From Cellvibrionales bacterium UBA4495 (lineage in GTDB: Bacteria; Pseudomonadota; Gammaproteobacteria; Pseudomonadales; Porticoccaceae), in assembly GCA_002388905.1 (NCBI GenBank), contig DGNJ01000128.1, positions 16,362 through 27,010 on the forward strand: a DNA stretch of 10,649 bases. The letters are read 5' to 3'. The notes beneath the pieces were generated by a model, which made no database searches, was not told where the DNA came from, and saw only the letters and a list, made by a program, of their open reading frames with translations. The position numbers were made by a program, and so were the translations under genes. Positions 1-6,003 of this stretch are shown in pieces; the first letter of the stretch is position 1; each line of letters starts with the position of its first letter.

Positions 1-148
1 CAAGGTGGCGCAGATGTACTCCTCCATCCAGACCGGGGCGGGGCATGGCATGCAGACCATGGACCAGTGCCTGCACCGCATGGTGAAACAGAAGATCGTG
101 ACCCGCGAACAGGCGCGGGAAAAAGCCAAGGTCCCCGACGACTTTTAG
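1..148 (+). CDS. pilT: Type IV pilus retraction ATPase PilT, C-terminal end (partial)
   Basis: Only the last 48 codons and the stop (TAG at 146-148) are present; the frame runs from base 2 and the gene continues off the left edge. The peptide contains KVAQMYSSIQTG, then GMQTMDQCL, and ends REQAREKAKVPDDF, the typical C-terminus of PilT proteins (the P. aeruginosa protein ends very similarly, from memory). PilT is a hexameric cytoplasmic ATPase at the base of the type IV pilus that drives pilin disassembly and so twitching. The ATPase core lies outside the window, so its integrity cannot be judged. pilU follows 58 bases downstream on the same strand, the usual pairing, and the two are probably co-transcribed; I see no T-run terminator between them. 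Confidence 0.93.
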   Translation, partial: KVAQMYSSIQTGAGHGMQTMDQCLHRMVKQKIVTREQAREKAKVPDDF

Positions 149-206
149 TGTTAACAGGCGCTAACAGCCCCGGCTGCCGGGCCGATAGTGCCAACGGAGA
201 AAAAAC

Positions 207-1373
207 ATGGAATTCAATAGCTTGCTCAAACTGATGGTGGACAAGGAAGCATCCGACCTGTTCATCACCGTGGGTGTGCCACCCTCCATCAAGATCAACG
301 GCAAGGTCATTCCGGTGGGCAAGACCCCTCTCACCGATGAACTGGCCCGTAACCTGGTTGAGGGGGTCATGACCGAGTCCCAGCAGGAGGAGTTCAATCA
401 GCACCACGAACTCAACTTTGCCATCAGTTCCGAATGGGGCGCCCGGTTCCGCGTGAGCGCCTTTTACCAGCGCAACGAGGTGGGCATGGTGCTGCGCCGC
501 ATCGAGGACGTGATCCCCACCACCGAAGACTTGAAGCTGCCGGCCATCCTCGACGACCTGGTGATGAACAAGCGCGGCATCATCATCATGGTCGGTGCCA
601 CCGGCACGGGTAAATCCACCAGCCTGGCGGCCATGATCGGTCACCGGAACCGCAACTCCCGGGGCCATATCATCTCCATCGAGGATCCCATCGAGTTCGT
701 GCACAAGCACGAGGGCTGCATTATTACCCAGCGTGAAGTGGGGGTGGACACGGAATCCTTCGAGGTGGCGCTGCGCAATACACTGCGCCAGGCGCCGGAC
801 GTGATCCTGATCGGCGAGATCCGGACCCGGGAGACCATGGAGCACGCCATCACCTTTGCCGAGACCGGGCACCTGGTGCTGGCCACGCTGCACGCCAATA
901 ACGCCAATCAGGCCCTGGACCGGATTCTCCATTTCTTCCCCGCCGAGCGGCACTCCCAGCTGTGGATGGATCTGTCTCTCAACCTCAAGGCCATGGTCGC
1001 CCAGCAACTGATTCCCACCGCCGACGGGCGTGGCCGGCGTGCCGCCATTGAAATCCTGATCAATACACCGCTGGTTTCCGACCTGATTCGCAAGGGCGAG
1101 GTCCATAAGCTCAAGGAGTTGATGACCCGTTCCACCGAGCAGGGAATGAAGACCTTCGACCAGGCCCTCTACGAACTCTACGACGAGGGTATCATTACCT
1201 ACGAGGACGCCCTGGCCCACGCGGATTCGAAAAACGACCTGCGCCTGCTTATCAAGTTGCAGTCGGAAACCGATGCCGGTTACCTGTCCCACGCCGCCGA
1301 CGATCTTATCGTTCAGGAGGAAAAAGAGCAGAACTACCGGTTCTTTAACCGCGACAAGGAAAAGAGCCGTTAG
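207..1373 (+). CDS. pilU: Type IV pilus retraction ATPase PilU
   Basis: This is a 388-residue secretion-superfamily ATPase of PilT/PilU type, close to the usual PilU length of about 380. The N-terminal PAS-like PilT domain (about residues 1-100) precedes a RecA-like domain with Walker A GATGTGKST (130-138), an Asp box around ISIEDPIE (E159, D160), Walker B VILIGEIR (199-206) and a His box HLVLATLH (222-229). All catalytic elements look intact. The assignment as PilU rather than a second PilT rests on its place directly after pilT and on the extended C-terminus after residue 350, which ends in an NYRFFNRDKEKSR-like tail instead of the short PilT end. PilU is a PilT-dependent accessory retraction motor that helps pilus retraction under load. 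The ATG at 207 has a GGAGA at 196-200, six bases upstream. Its stop lies only 12 bases from the converging ruvX stop. Confidence 0.95.
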   Translation: MEFNSLLKLMVDKEASDLFITVGVPPSIKINGKVIPVGKTPLTDELARNLVEGVMTESQQEEFNQHHELNFAISSEWGARFRVSAFYQRNEVGMVLRRIEDVIPTTEDLKLPAILDDLVMNKRGIIIMVGATGTGKSTSLAAMIGHRNRNSRGHIISIEDPIEFVHKHEGCIITQREVGVDTESFEVALRNTLRQAPDVILIGEIRTRETMEHAITFAETGHLVLATLHANNANQALDRILHFFPAERHSQLWMDLSLNLKAMVAQQLIPTADGRGRRAAIEILINTPLVSDLIRKGEVHKLKELMTRSTEQGMKTFDQALYELYDEGIITYEDALAHADSKNDLRLLIKLQSETDAGYLSHAADDLIVQEEKEQNYRFFNRDKEKSR

Positions 1374-1385
1374 CGGAAGGATGCT

Positions 1386-1856
1386 TCAGGGCGCCCGGCC
1401 GCAGTCGCGGTCGGCGAGCCAGGCCTCCAGTATTACCTGGGCGGCCAGGTTGTCGACCGGTTCCTTGCGGTAGCTGGCCCGGGAGTCCCGGCTGCGGGAA
1501 TTTTTTCTCAGGGCGCCGTCGCGCTCCTTGGCTTCCCGCGTGCTGAGCCGCTCGTCCACCATTTTTACCGGCAGGCCGAAGCGCCCGTGCAGGCGCCGGG
1601 CAAACTTGCGTGCCCGGGCCGAGAACTCGCTCTCACTATCGTCCATATTCAGGGGCAGCCCCACCAGTAGTACCGCCGGTCGCCACTCATCCAGGAGATT
1701 TGACAGGGCCAGCCAGTCCGGTTGGCCATCGCGGGCCTTGAGCACTACCAGTGGCCGTCCGGTGCCTGTCAGGGTCTGGCCCACGGCGGTGCCAATGTGC
1801 CGGATCCCGAAATCGAAAGCCAGGGCGGTGACAGGTTTGTCCTCGCGGTCAGGCAT
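1386..1856 (-). CDS. ruvX: RuvX/YqgF family RNase H-like nuclease
   Basis: A 156-residue protein of the YqgF family (putative Holliday junction resolvase; E. coli YqgF is also implicated in pre-16S rRNA end processing). Visible motifs are the first strand FDFGIRHIG (14-22, candidate metal ligand D15), LVGLPLNMD (64-72), VDERLST (100-106) and PVDNLAA with D135, so the usual acidic residues D15, E102 and D135 are present. The segment before the last motif (about 117-131) is strongly basic and lacks the Gly-Gly seen in E. coli YqgF, an unremarkable loop difference. The start ATG (1854-1856) overlaps the end of yqgE by 8 bases, which suggests translational coupling; no strong Shine-Dalgarno is seen. 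It is the last gene of the minus-strand run and converges on pilU. Confidence 0.93.
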   Translation of the reverse strand: MPDREDKPVTALAFDFGIRHIGTAVGQTLTGTGRPLVVLKARDGQPDWLALSNLLDEWRPAVLLVGLPLNMDDSESEFSARARKFARRLHGRFGLPVKMVDERLSTREAKERDGALRKNSRSRDSRASYRKEPVDNLAAQVILEAWLADRDCGRAP

Positions 1857-2418
1857 GCCCGGGTTGGGAGCTCAGCTTGTCCAGGTCGATGCCGATGCTT
1901 GCCGCCACGGCCCGGGCCCGTTCGGTAAAGGGCATATCGAAGATAATGGCCGGGTCCGCCGGCGTCACCAGCCAGGTGTTGTCCACCAGCTCCTGCTCCA
2001 GCTGGCCGGCGCCCCAGCCTGCGTAGCCTAGGGTGATCAGGTTTTTGGGCGGCCCCCGGTCGCGGGCAATGTCGACGATGATGTCGCTGGAGGCGGTGAG
2101 ACAGATTTCCGGCGAAATGGTCAGCGTGCTCTCCCACTGGTGATTGGCGGGCCGGTGCAATACAAAACCCCGCTCCACCTGCACCGGGCCGCCGGCAAAG
2201 AGCGGCTCCCGGCCCTTTTCCTCGGTATAGTCCAGTTCGAACTGTTCGAAGATCCGGCTCATGGGGATATCGATGGGCTGGTTGATGGTCAGTCCCATGG
2301 CGCCCTCGGGGCTGTGGTCGCAGATAAAGATGACCGAGTGTGCAAAGTTCGGATCCTGCAGGCCGGGCATGGCGAGCAGGAAGTGGTTTTGCAGGCTGGA
2401 AAATACATTATCGGACAT
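1849..2418 (-). CDS. yqgE: YqgE/AlgH family protein (UPF0301)
   Basis: A 189-residue protein of the YqgE/AlgH family, at normal family length. Recognisable family signatures are LLAMPGLQDPNFAHSV (14-29), the GAMGLTINQP stretch (39-48), FAGGPVQ with RGFVLH (about 74-88) and GYAGWGAGQLE (about 132-142). The biochemical function is not settled; in Pseudomonas the gene is called algH because it was linked to alginate regulation, and it is widely found beside ruvX, as here. The ATG at 2416-2418 has a clear GGAGG (complement of 2425-2429) six bases upstream, which fixes the start. The stop codon lies inside the first codons of ruvX (8-base overlap). A 72-base gap separates it from the upstream tonB gene; no terminator hairpin is visible there. 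Confidence 0.95.
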   Translation of the reverse strand: MSDNVFSSLQNHFLLAMPGLQDPNFAHSVIFICDHSPEGAMGLTINQPIDIPMSRIFEQFELDYTEEKGREPLFAGGPVQVERGFVLHRPANHQWESTLTISPEICLTASSDIIVDIARDRGPPKNLITLGYAGWGAGQLEQELVDNTWLVTPADPAIIFDMPFTERARAVAASIGIDLDKLSSQPGHA

Positions 2419-2490
2419 GATCGGCCTCCGCGGCGGATACCTTGAGTATGGGGTCTGGAGGCGGGATTACAAGTCGCCCTGGAAGGTCCT

Positions 2491-3360
2491 TCAGTTGCTT
2501 TCGCCGGCAAACTCATTGCCGGGAATGAAACGCCAGGTGCGGATTATTTCCACCTTGTCCTCCTCGATGTGAGCGGGGATGGGGGAAAAGGGGGAGGCCA
2601 GGCGCACGATGCGCACCGCCGCCTGATCCAGGACCCGCTGGCCGGAGCTGCGCACTATCTCGATGCTCTCGACGCTGCCGTCCCGGAGCAGGGTGACCGC
2701 CAGGCTAAGGTCCCCGAACAGGTGCAACCGGCGAGCCTCGCGGGGATAGTTGCGGTTGCCCACCTCCTCGACCCACTCTTCCCAGCGGCGCAGGTATTCG
2801 GCGACGTCGGAGGCCCGGGTGCTGGCCGATGTCAGGCGCAGCACCCGGGGCAGTTCGCTGTATTCACGTTTCTGTCGATCGAGCCTGGCCTTGAGGGAGG
2901 CGATTTCCCGGCGCACCTGGGGCGTCAGCGGGGTGTCGGCGGCGACGCCGTCCAGGGCATCCCTGGTCGCCTGCCGGTCCGGGGCGTCGCGGGTATGGGC
3001 GCTGAGCACAGGCCTCCGGGCCTGCCGGCCCGCCTGGCTGGGTGGTGGCGCTAGGGGCTGGATGTCGCGCAGTTCGCTGCTCTCCAACTCGGCGATCTCG
3101 TCGGTGGTGATGGCGGTTTCGGGATCTTCCGCACCGCTGCCCTGTTGGTTGGAGCGGGCCAGGTAATCGGCTTCATCGGGCGCTTGCCTTGACTGGTGGC
3201 GCGCCAGGGTGATTTCCAGGGAGGGGGACGGTCGGGCCCCGGATTGACTGAAGCCGATGCCGAAAATAATCAGCGCGTGGAACGCCAGGGCCATGACCAG
3301 GGCAAAGCCGAGGCGGTCGCCATCGCTGCCGGTGTCGGTTCTTGGAAAGACGGTGTTCAT
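2491..3360 (-). CDS. tonB: Energy transducer TonB, TonB3-like
   Basis: A 289-residue protein with TonB architecture: a short cytoplasmic N-terminus, one inner-membrane helix (about 16-38, containing the AFHALIIFGIG stretch typical of TonB/TolA signal anchors), a long polar periplasmic linker with a predicted helical charged part around 147-170, and a C-terminal TonB domain (about 200-285) beginning near NYPREARR (Y205, P206) and including VTLLRDGSVESIEIVRSSG. TonB proteins transmit proton-motive energy from ExbB/ExbD to outer-membrane partners. There is no exbB/exbD here. Position between gshB and yqgE next to the chp operon is that of P. aeruginosa tonB3 (PA0406), reported to be needed for normal twitching and pilus assembly; transfer of that role is inference. 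The linker lacks the long Pro-Lys/Pro-Glu repeats of classical TonB. Its ATG overlaps the gshB stop as ATGA, suggesting translational coupling. Confidence 0.88.
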   Translation of the reverse strand: MNTVFPRTDTGSDGDRLGFALVMALAFHALIIFGIGFSQSGARPSPSLEITLARHQSRQAPDEADYLARSNQQGSGAEDPETAITTDEIAELESSELRDIQPLAPPPSQAGRQARRPVLSAHTRDAPDRQATRDALDGVAADTPLTPQVRREIASLKARLDRQKREYSELPRVLRLTSASTRASDVAEYLRRWEEWVEEVGNRNYPREARRLHLFGDLSLAVTLLRDGSVESIEIVRSSGQRVLDQAAVRIVRLASPFSPIPAHIEEDKVEIIRTWRFIPGNEFAGESN

Positions 3361-4304
3361 CGCAGCCGTCCGGCAATGGCCTCCATGAGTTTGTCGCCGA
3401 TTTGCGTATCCTGCTCCCGGTCGATTTCCCGGACGCAGGTGGGGCTGGTGACATTGATTTCGGTAAGATACTCGCCGATCACGTCCAGTCCGGCAAACAG
3501 GATACCTTTCTCGCGCAGGACCGGCCCAATGGTTTCCGCGATTTTGCGATCCCGGTCACTGAGCGGTTGCACCACGCCCCGGCCGCCGGCGGCGAGATTG
3601 CCCCGGCTTTCGCCTTCCGCGGGAATGCGCGCCAGGCAGTAGGGGATGGCCTCCCCGTCCACCAGCAGAATGCGCTTGTCGCCGGCGCTGATCTCGGGAA
3701 TGTACTTCTGGGCCATAATGGTACGGGCGCCGTGGTGGGTGAGGGTTTCGATGATCACGCTGAGGTTGGAGTCCCCCTCGCGGACGTGAAAAATGGCCGA
3801 TCCGCCCATGCCGTCAAGGGGTTTCAGGATCACGTTTTTGTGCTCGCTGTGAAAGCGCCGTATGCGGCCCGGGTCCCTGCTCACCAGCAGTGGCGGCGTG
3901 AATTGGGGGAACTGGGTCGCGAAAACCTTTTCGTTGCAGTCGCGCAGGCTCCGGGGTTTGTTGACGATCAGGACACCCTGGTCTTCCGCCGCCTCCAGGA
4001 TGTAGGAGGAGTAGATGTACTCGCTGTCGAATGGGGGATCCTTGCGCATCAGGATGGCGTCCAGTTCCGTCAGCGGCCGGTCCTCGCGGTTGCCCAGCTC
4101 AAACCACTTGTCGGGAGAGTCGAAGACCTCGAGAGGCGCCATGGTGGCCACTGGTGTCCCCCGGGACAGGGCCAGGTCCCGCTGTTCCATGTAGTACAAC
4201 GTCCAGCCCCGGGCACGGGCGGCCAGCAGCAGGGCAAGGGTGGTGTCTTTCTTGAAGGCGATTCCGGCAATGGGGTCCATTACCACGCCAATTGCATGCG
4301 TCAT
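3357..4304 (-). CDS. gshB: Glutathione synthetase
   Basis: ATP-grasp enzyme joining gamma-glutamylcysteine and glycine to form glutathione in the cytosol. From the chosen start it has 315 residues, the usual GshB length. It begins MTHAIGVVMDPI and carries MRKDPPFD (86-93), EYIYSSYILE (95-104), NKPRSLRDCNEK (115-126), the ATP-grasp KPLDGMGG (161-168), ARIPAEGESRGNLAAGGRG (225-243) and EINVTSPTC (282-290), all closely matching E. coli GshB; no key motif is missing. The open frame extends 32 codons further upstream to an ATG at 4400, but that part is not GshB-like, crosses two inverted repeats and lacks family support, whereas the ATG at 4302-4304 has an AGGTA Shine-Dalgarno six bases upstream. 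It is the first gene of the gshB-tonB-yqgE-ruvX run and is divergent from pilG. Confidence 0.97.
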   Translation of the reverse strand: MTHAIGVVMDPIAGIAFKKDTTLALLLAARARGWTLYYMEQRDLALSRGTPVATMAPLEVFDSPDKWFELGNREDRPLTELDAILMRKDPPFDSEYIYSSYILEAAEDQGVLIVNKPRSLRDCNEKVFATQFPQFTPPLLVSRDPGRIRRFHSEHKNVILKPLDGMGGSAIFHVREGDSNLSVIIETLTHHGARTIMAQKYIPEISAGDKRILLVDGEAIPYCLARIPAEGESRGNLAAGGRGVVQPLSDRDRKIAETIGPVLREKGILFAGLDVIGEYLTEINVTSPTCVREIDREQDTQIGDKLMEAIAGRLR

Positions 4305-4310
4305 ATTTGC

Positions 4311-4315
4311 TACCT
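4311..4315 (-). promoter_or_regulatory. Ribosome binding site that decides the gshB start
   Basis: On the minus strand the sequence reads AGGTA, six bases, then ATG (4304-4302). The downstream peptide begins as other GshB proteins do, so this site supports the short 315-residue form over the 347-residue reading from 4400. Confidence 0.7.
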
Positions 4316-4322
4316 GTGTCAC

Positions 4323-4341
4323 AGCCGGGACCCTCCCGGCT
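4323..4341 (-). repeat. Inverted repeat (hairpin) in the gshB leader
   Basis: AGCCGGGA at 4323-4330 and its exact complement TCCCGGCT at 4334-4341 are separated by three bases. In a gshB transcript this would form a GC-rich 8-bp hairpin ending seven bases before the Shine-Dalgarno. There is no following T-run, so an intrinsic terminator is unlikely. A role in mRNA stability or translation control is only an inference. The arm at 4321-4328 is also complementary to 4365-4372, so a second fold is possible. Confidence 0.55.
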
Positions 4342-4388
4342 TCATTACCATTGCCGATGGCGGGCCGGCTGTTTTCGGATTTTGGTGC

Positions 4389-4408
4389 AGGGCCTGTCAA
4401 CAGGCCCT
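4389..4408. repeat. Perfect 20-base inverted repeat in the gshB/pilG divergent region
   Basis: AGGGCCTG (4389-4396), four bases TCAA, then CAGGCCCT (4401-4408), an exact 8-bp inverted repeat. It could be an operator for a dimeric regulator or a transcript hairpin. Neither side has a T-run suited to an intrinsic terminator. It lies about 85 bases before the gshB start codon and about 160 bases before pilG, so it could affect either gene. The regulator, if any, cannot be identified from the sequence. Confidence 0.5.
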
Positions 4409-4437
4409 AAATTACGGGTAAACGGGGGTGCAGGCAA
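4409..4437 (-). promoter_or_regulatory. Weak candidate sigma-70 promoter for gshB
   Basis: On the minus strand TTGCCT (4437-4432), a 17-base spacer and TAATTT (4414-4409) loosely resemble -35 and -10 boxes (4 of 6 and 3 of 6 matches). The expected start site would fall inside the inverted repeat at 4389-4408. The match is poor and this is a guess by position. Confidence 0.2.
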
Positions 4438-4476
4438 GGCCGGAATCAGGCGCGGTCATCGGGCTTTTGCGCAGGC

Positions 4477-4504
4477 TTTATAGATATCGATCCGCAAGTA
4501 TGTT
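4477..4504 (+). promoter_or_regulatory. Weak candidate sigma-70 promoter for the pilG operon
   Basis: TTTATA (4477-4482), a 16-base spacer and TATGTT (4499-4504) each match 4 of 6 consensus bases, about 60 bases before the pilG ATG. No better sigma-70 site and no convincing sigma-54 site was found between gshB and pilG. The pilG Shine-Dalgarno is AGGTAA at 4554-4559. Confidence 0.2.
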
Positions 4505-4566
4505 AAAAGTGGCGGGTCGGATTTTGGCATGTTTGACTACACAATCAATAAGCAGGTAATCAGCCC

Positions 4567-4983
4567 ATGGAGTTCAGTCTGAGCGGCCTCAAGGTCATGG
4601 TCATCGACGATAGCAATACCATTCGCAAGACGGCGGAAACCCTCCTGACCAAGGCTGGCTGCGAGGTGATCACCGCGACCGACGGGTTCGACTCGCTGGC
4701 CAAGATTGCCGATTGCGAACCCGACGTGATTTTCGTCGACATCATGATGCCGCGCCTGGATGGCTATCAGACCTGTGCCCTGATCAAGAACAACAAGCAG
4801 TTCCGCCATACGCCCGTGATCATGCTGTCCAGCAAGGACGGCCTGTTCGACAAGGCCAAGGGCAGGATCGTGGGCGCGGATGATTACCTGACAAAGCCCT
4901 TTAGCAAGAATGAATTGTTTCAGGCGCTTGAAAGGTATGCGCCCAGGGAGATGGCGGACAGCGTCGAGCCGCCGGAGGAGTGA
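4567..4983 (+). CDS. pilG: Twitching motility response regulator PilG
   Basis: A 138-residue single-domain CheY-like receiver with no output domain. The phosphorylation pocket is complete: D14 and D15, phospho-acceptor D58 in FVDIMMPRLDGYQ, S88 in IMLSSKDGLFDKAKG, and K110 in LTKPFSK. The core is nearly identical to what I know of P. aeruginosa PilG, including TCALIKNN and GRIVGADDYL. PilG is a phosphate acceptor of the ChpA kinase that promotes pilus function at the pole and, in P. aeruginosa, raises cAMP through FimL/FimV and the cyclase CyaB. The ATG at 4567 has AGGTAA seven bases upstream. The last dozen residues form a variable acidic end (EPPEE). It heads the chp operon, with pilH 43 bases downstream, and is transcribed divergently from gshB. 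Confidence 0.97.
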   Translation: MEFSLSGLKVMVIDDSNTIRKTAETLLTKAGCEVITATDGFDSLAKIADCEPDVIFVDIMMPRLDGYQTCALIKNNKQFRHTPVIMLSSKDGLFDKAKGRIVGADDYLTKPFSKNELFQALERYAPREMADSVEPPEE

Positions 4984-5026
4984 TCGGACCTGGAGGGTTC
5001 CGGATAGTTAATGAGAGGGTAAAACC

Positions 5027-5389
5027 ATGTCAAAAATCCTCATTGTTGATGACTCGTCCACCGAGGTCCATCAGCTTGCGCGGATGCTGGAAAAGCACGG
5101 TCACAGCGTTCTTGTCGCTGAATCGGGGGAAGCGGGCCTGGAAATCGCCAAAAACGAACAGCCCGATGTGGTGCTCATGGATATCGTCATGCCCGGGATC
5201 AACGGTTTCCAGGCCACTCGCCAACTCACAAAGGCCAGGGAAACCAGCCATATCCCCGTGGTCATCGTCACTACCAAGAACCAGGAAACCGATCGTGTCT
5301 GGGGCACCAGGCAGGGAGCCAAGGCCTACCTGGCCAAGCCCATCACGGAAAAGGAATTATTGTCGACGATCCAGCAGTTCGTCGCCTAG
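5027..5389 (+). CDS. pilH: Twitching motility response regulator PilH
   Basis: A 120-residue single-domain receiver. The acidic pocket D8/D9, phospho-acceptor D52 in VVLMDIVMPGINGFQ, T82 in VIVTTKNQETDRVWG and K104 in LAKPITEK are all in place. The motifs GFQATRQLTKA and RVWGTRQGAKAYL distinguish PilH from PilG and match the P. aeruginosa protein closely. PilH is the second CheY-like protein of the Chp pathway; it is generally seen as opposing PilG, as a phosphate sink or by favouring retraction. The start at 5027 is preceded by GAGAGG (5013-5018) at good spacing. It sits between pilG and pilI (18-base gap to the pilI start), with no internal terminator, so co-transcription is expected. Confidence 0.97.
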   Translation: MSKILIVDDSSTEVHQLARMLEKHGHSVLVAESGEAGLEIAKNEQPDVVLMDIVMPGINGFQATRQLTKARETSHIPVVIVTTKNQETDRVWGTRQGAKAYLAKPITEKELLSTIQQFVA

Positions 5390-5407
5390 CGACGGATAGG
5401 TGCAACT

Positions 5408-5947
5408 GTGACAGAGATTAACGAGGCCTATGCCCGCTATTCGGAACTGGCGCGAACGTATGCGCGCCAGGCCCGTCAGCTGCCCGCCCAGGTGGACTAT
5501 ACACCCACCCGCTCTGCGATTTGTTTTCGGGTATTGGGTGTCGACCTGGCAGTTTTTATTGAAGAAATCAACGAGATTCTCGAAGTGCCGGGCTGTACGC
5601 GGCTGCCTCGGGTGAAGCCCTGGGTCAAGGGGGTTGCCAACGTCAGGGGCAAATTGCTGCCCATTGTCGATCTGGCCGGTTTCCTGGGCAGGAGCCTGCG
5701 CAGCAGCCCAAAGCAACAGCGAGCCCTGCTGCTGGACAATTCGGAAGTGGCGGTGGGCCTGATCGTGGACGAAGTGATCGGCATGAAGCATTTTCCCGTC
5801 AATACCTTCAGCCGGGAACGTGATGATATACCGGCTGAATTGTCCCCCTACGTACCGGGTGCGTTCCGGTCGGACCGGGACAACTGGTTGCTCATGCGTC
5901 CGGAGCAACTTCTCAATGATCAGCGCTTCATGGATGTTGCGGTGTAG
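5408..5947 (+). CDS. pilI: CheW-like coupling protein PilI (GTG start)
   Basis: A 179-residue CheW-domain protein (P. aeruginosa PilI is about 178). The CheW fold spans about 36-165, with the characteristic RVKPWVKGVANVRGKLLPIVDL segment in the middle, GLIVDEVIGMKHFPV in the second half, and a C-terminal end DQRFMDVAV like the known protein. PilI bridges the receptor PilJ and the kinase ChpA at the membrane. The frame is closed by the pilH stop 18 bases upstream and offers no ATG near the N-terminus, so the GTG at 5408-5410 is chosen; AGG at 5398-5400, seven bases upstream, supports it. A GTG start may lower its translation relative to pilG and pilH, but that is only an inference. pilJ starts 56 bases downstream. 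Confidence 0.95.
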   Translation: MTEINEAYARYSELARTYARQARQLPAQVDYTPTRSAICFRVLGVDLAVFIEEINEILEVPGCTRLPRVKPWVKGVANVRGKLLPIVDLAGFLGRSLRSSPKQQRALLLDNSEVAVGLIVDEVIGMKHFPVNTFSRERDDIPAELSPYVPGAFRSDRDNWLLMRPEQLLNDQRFMDVAV

Positions 5948-6003
5948 AATGGCGCGCTTTCCCAAGGAGCTAGAACAGGCAATCTTGCCGGGAGCATGAA
6001 CCA

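Noticed and set aside
149..206. Short inverted and direct repeats between pilT and pilU (TGTTA...TAACA, two TAACAG)
   Set aside because: The arms are 5-6 bases and no T-run follows, so neither a terminator nor an operator can be supported.
4302..4400. A longer gshB start at 4400 (347 residues)
   Set aside because: The additional 32 residues are not GshB-like and cross two inverted repeats, and the internal ATG at 4304 has a proper ribosome binding site and gives the normal family N-terminus.
3342..4421. A 359-codon open frame on the plus strand opposite gshB
   Set aside because: It lies fully antisense to gshB, whose motifs are complete; the peptide has no recognisable family features and no Shine-Dalgarno. 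GC-rich codon use produces such mirror frames.
4524..4538. TTGGCATGTTTGACT as a sigma-54 site for pilG
   Set aside because: The GG dinucleotide is present but the GC expected at the -12 position is not (TA instead), so the spacing and core fail.
4980..5399. A 139-codon frame across pilH starting at the end of pilG
   Set aside because: It is out of frame with pilH, whose receiver motifs are complete; the peptide is a basic Ser/Pro-rich frame shadow.
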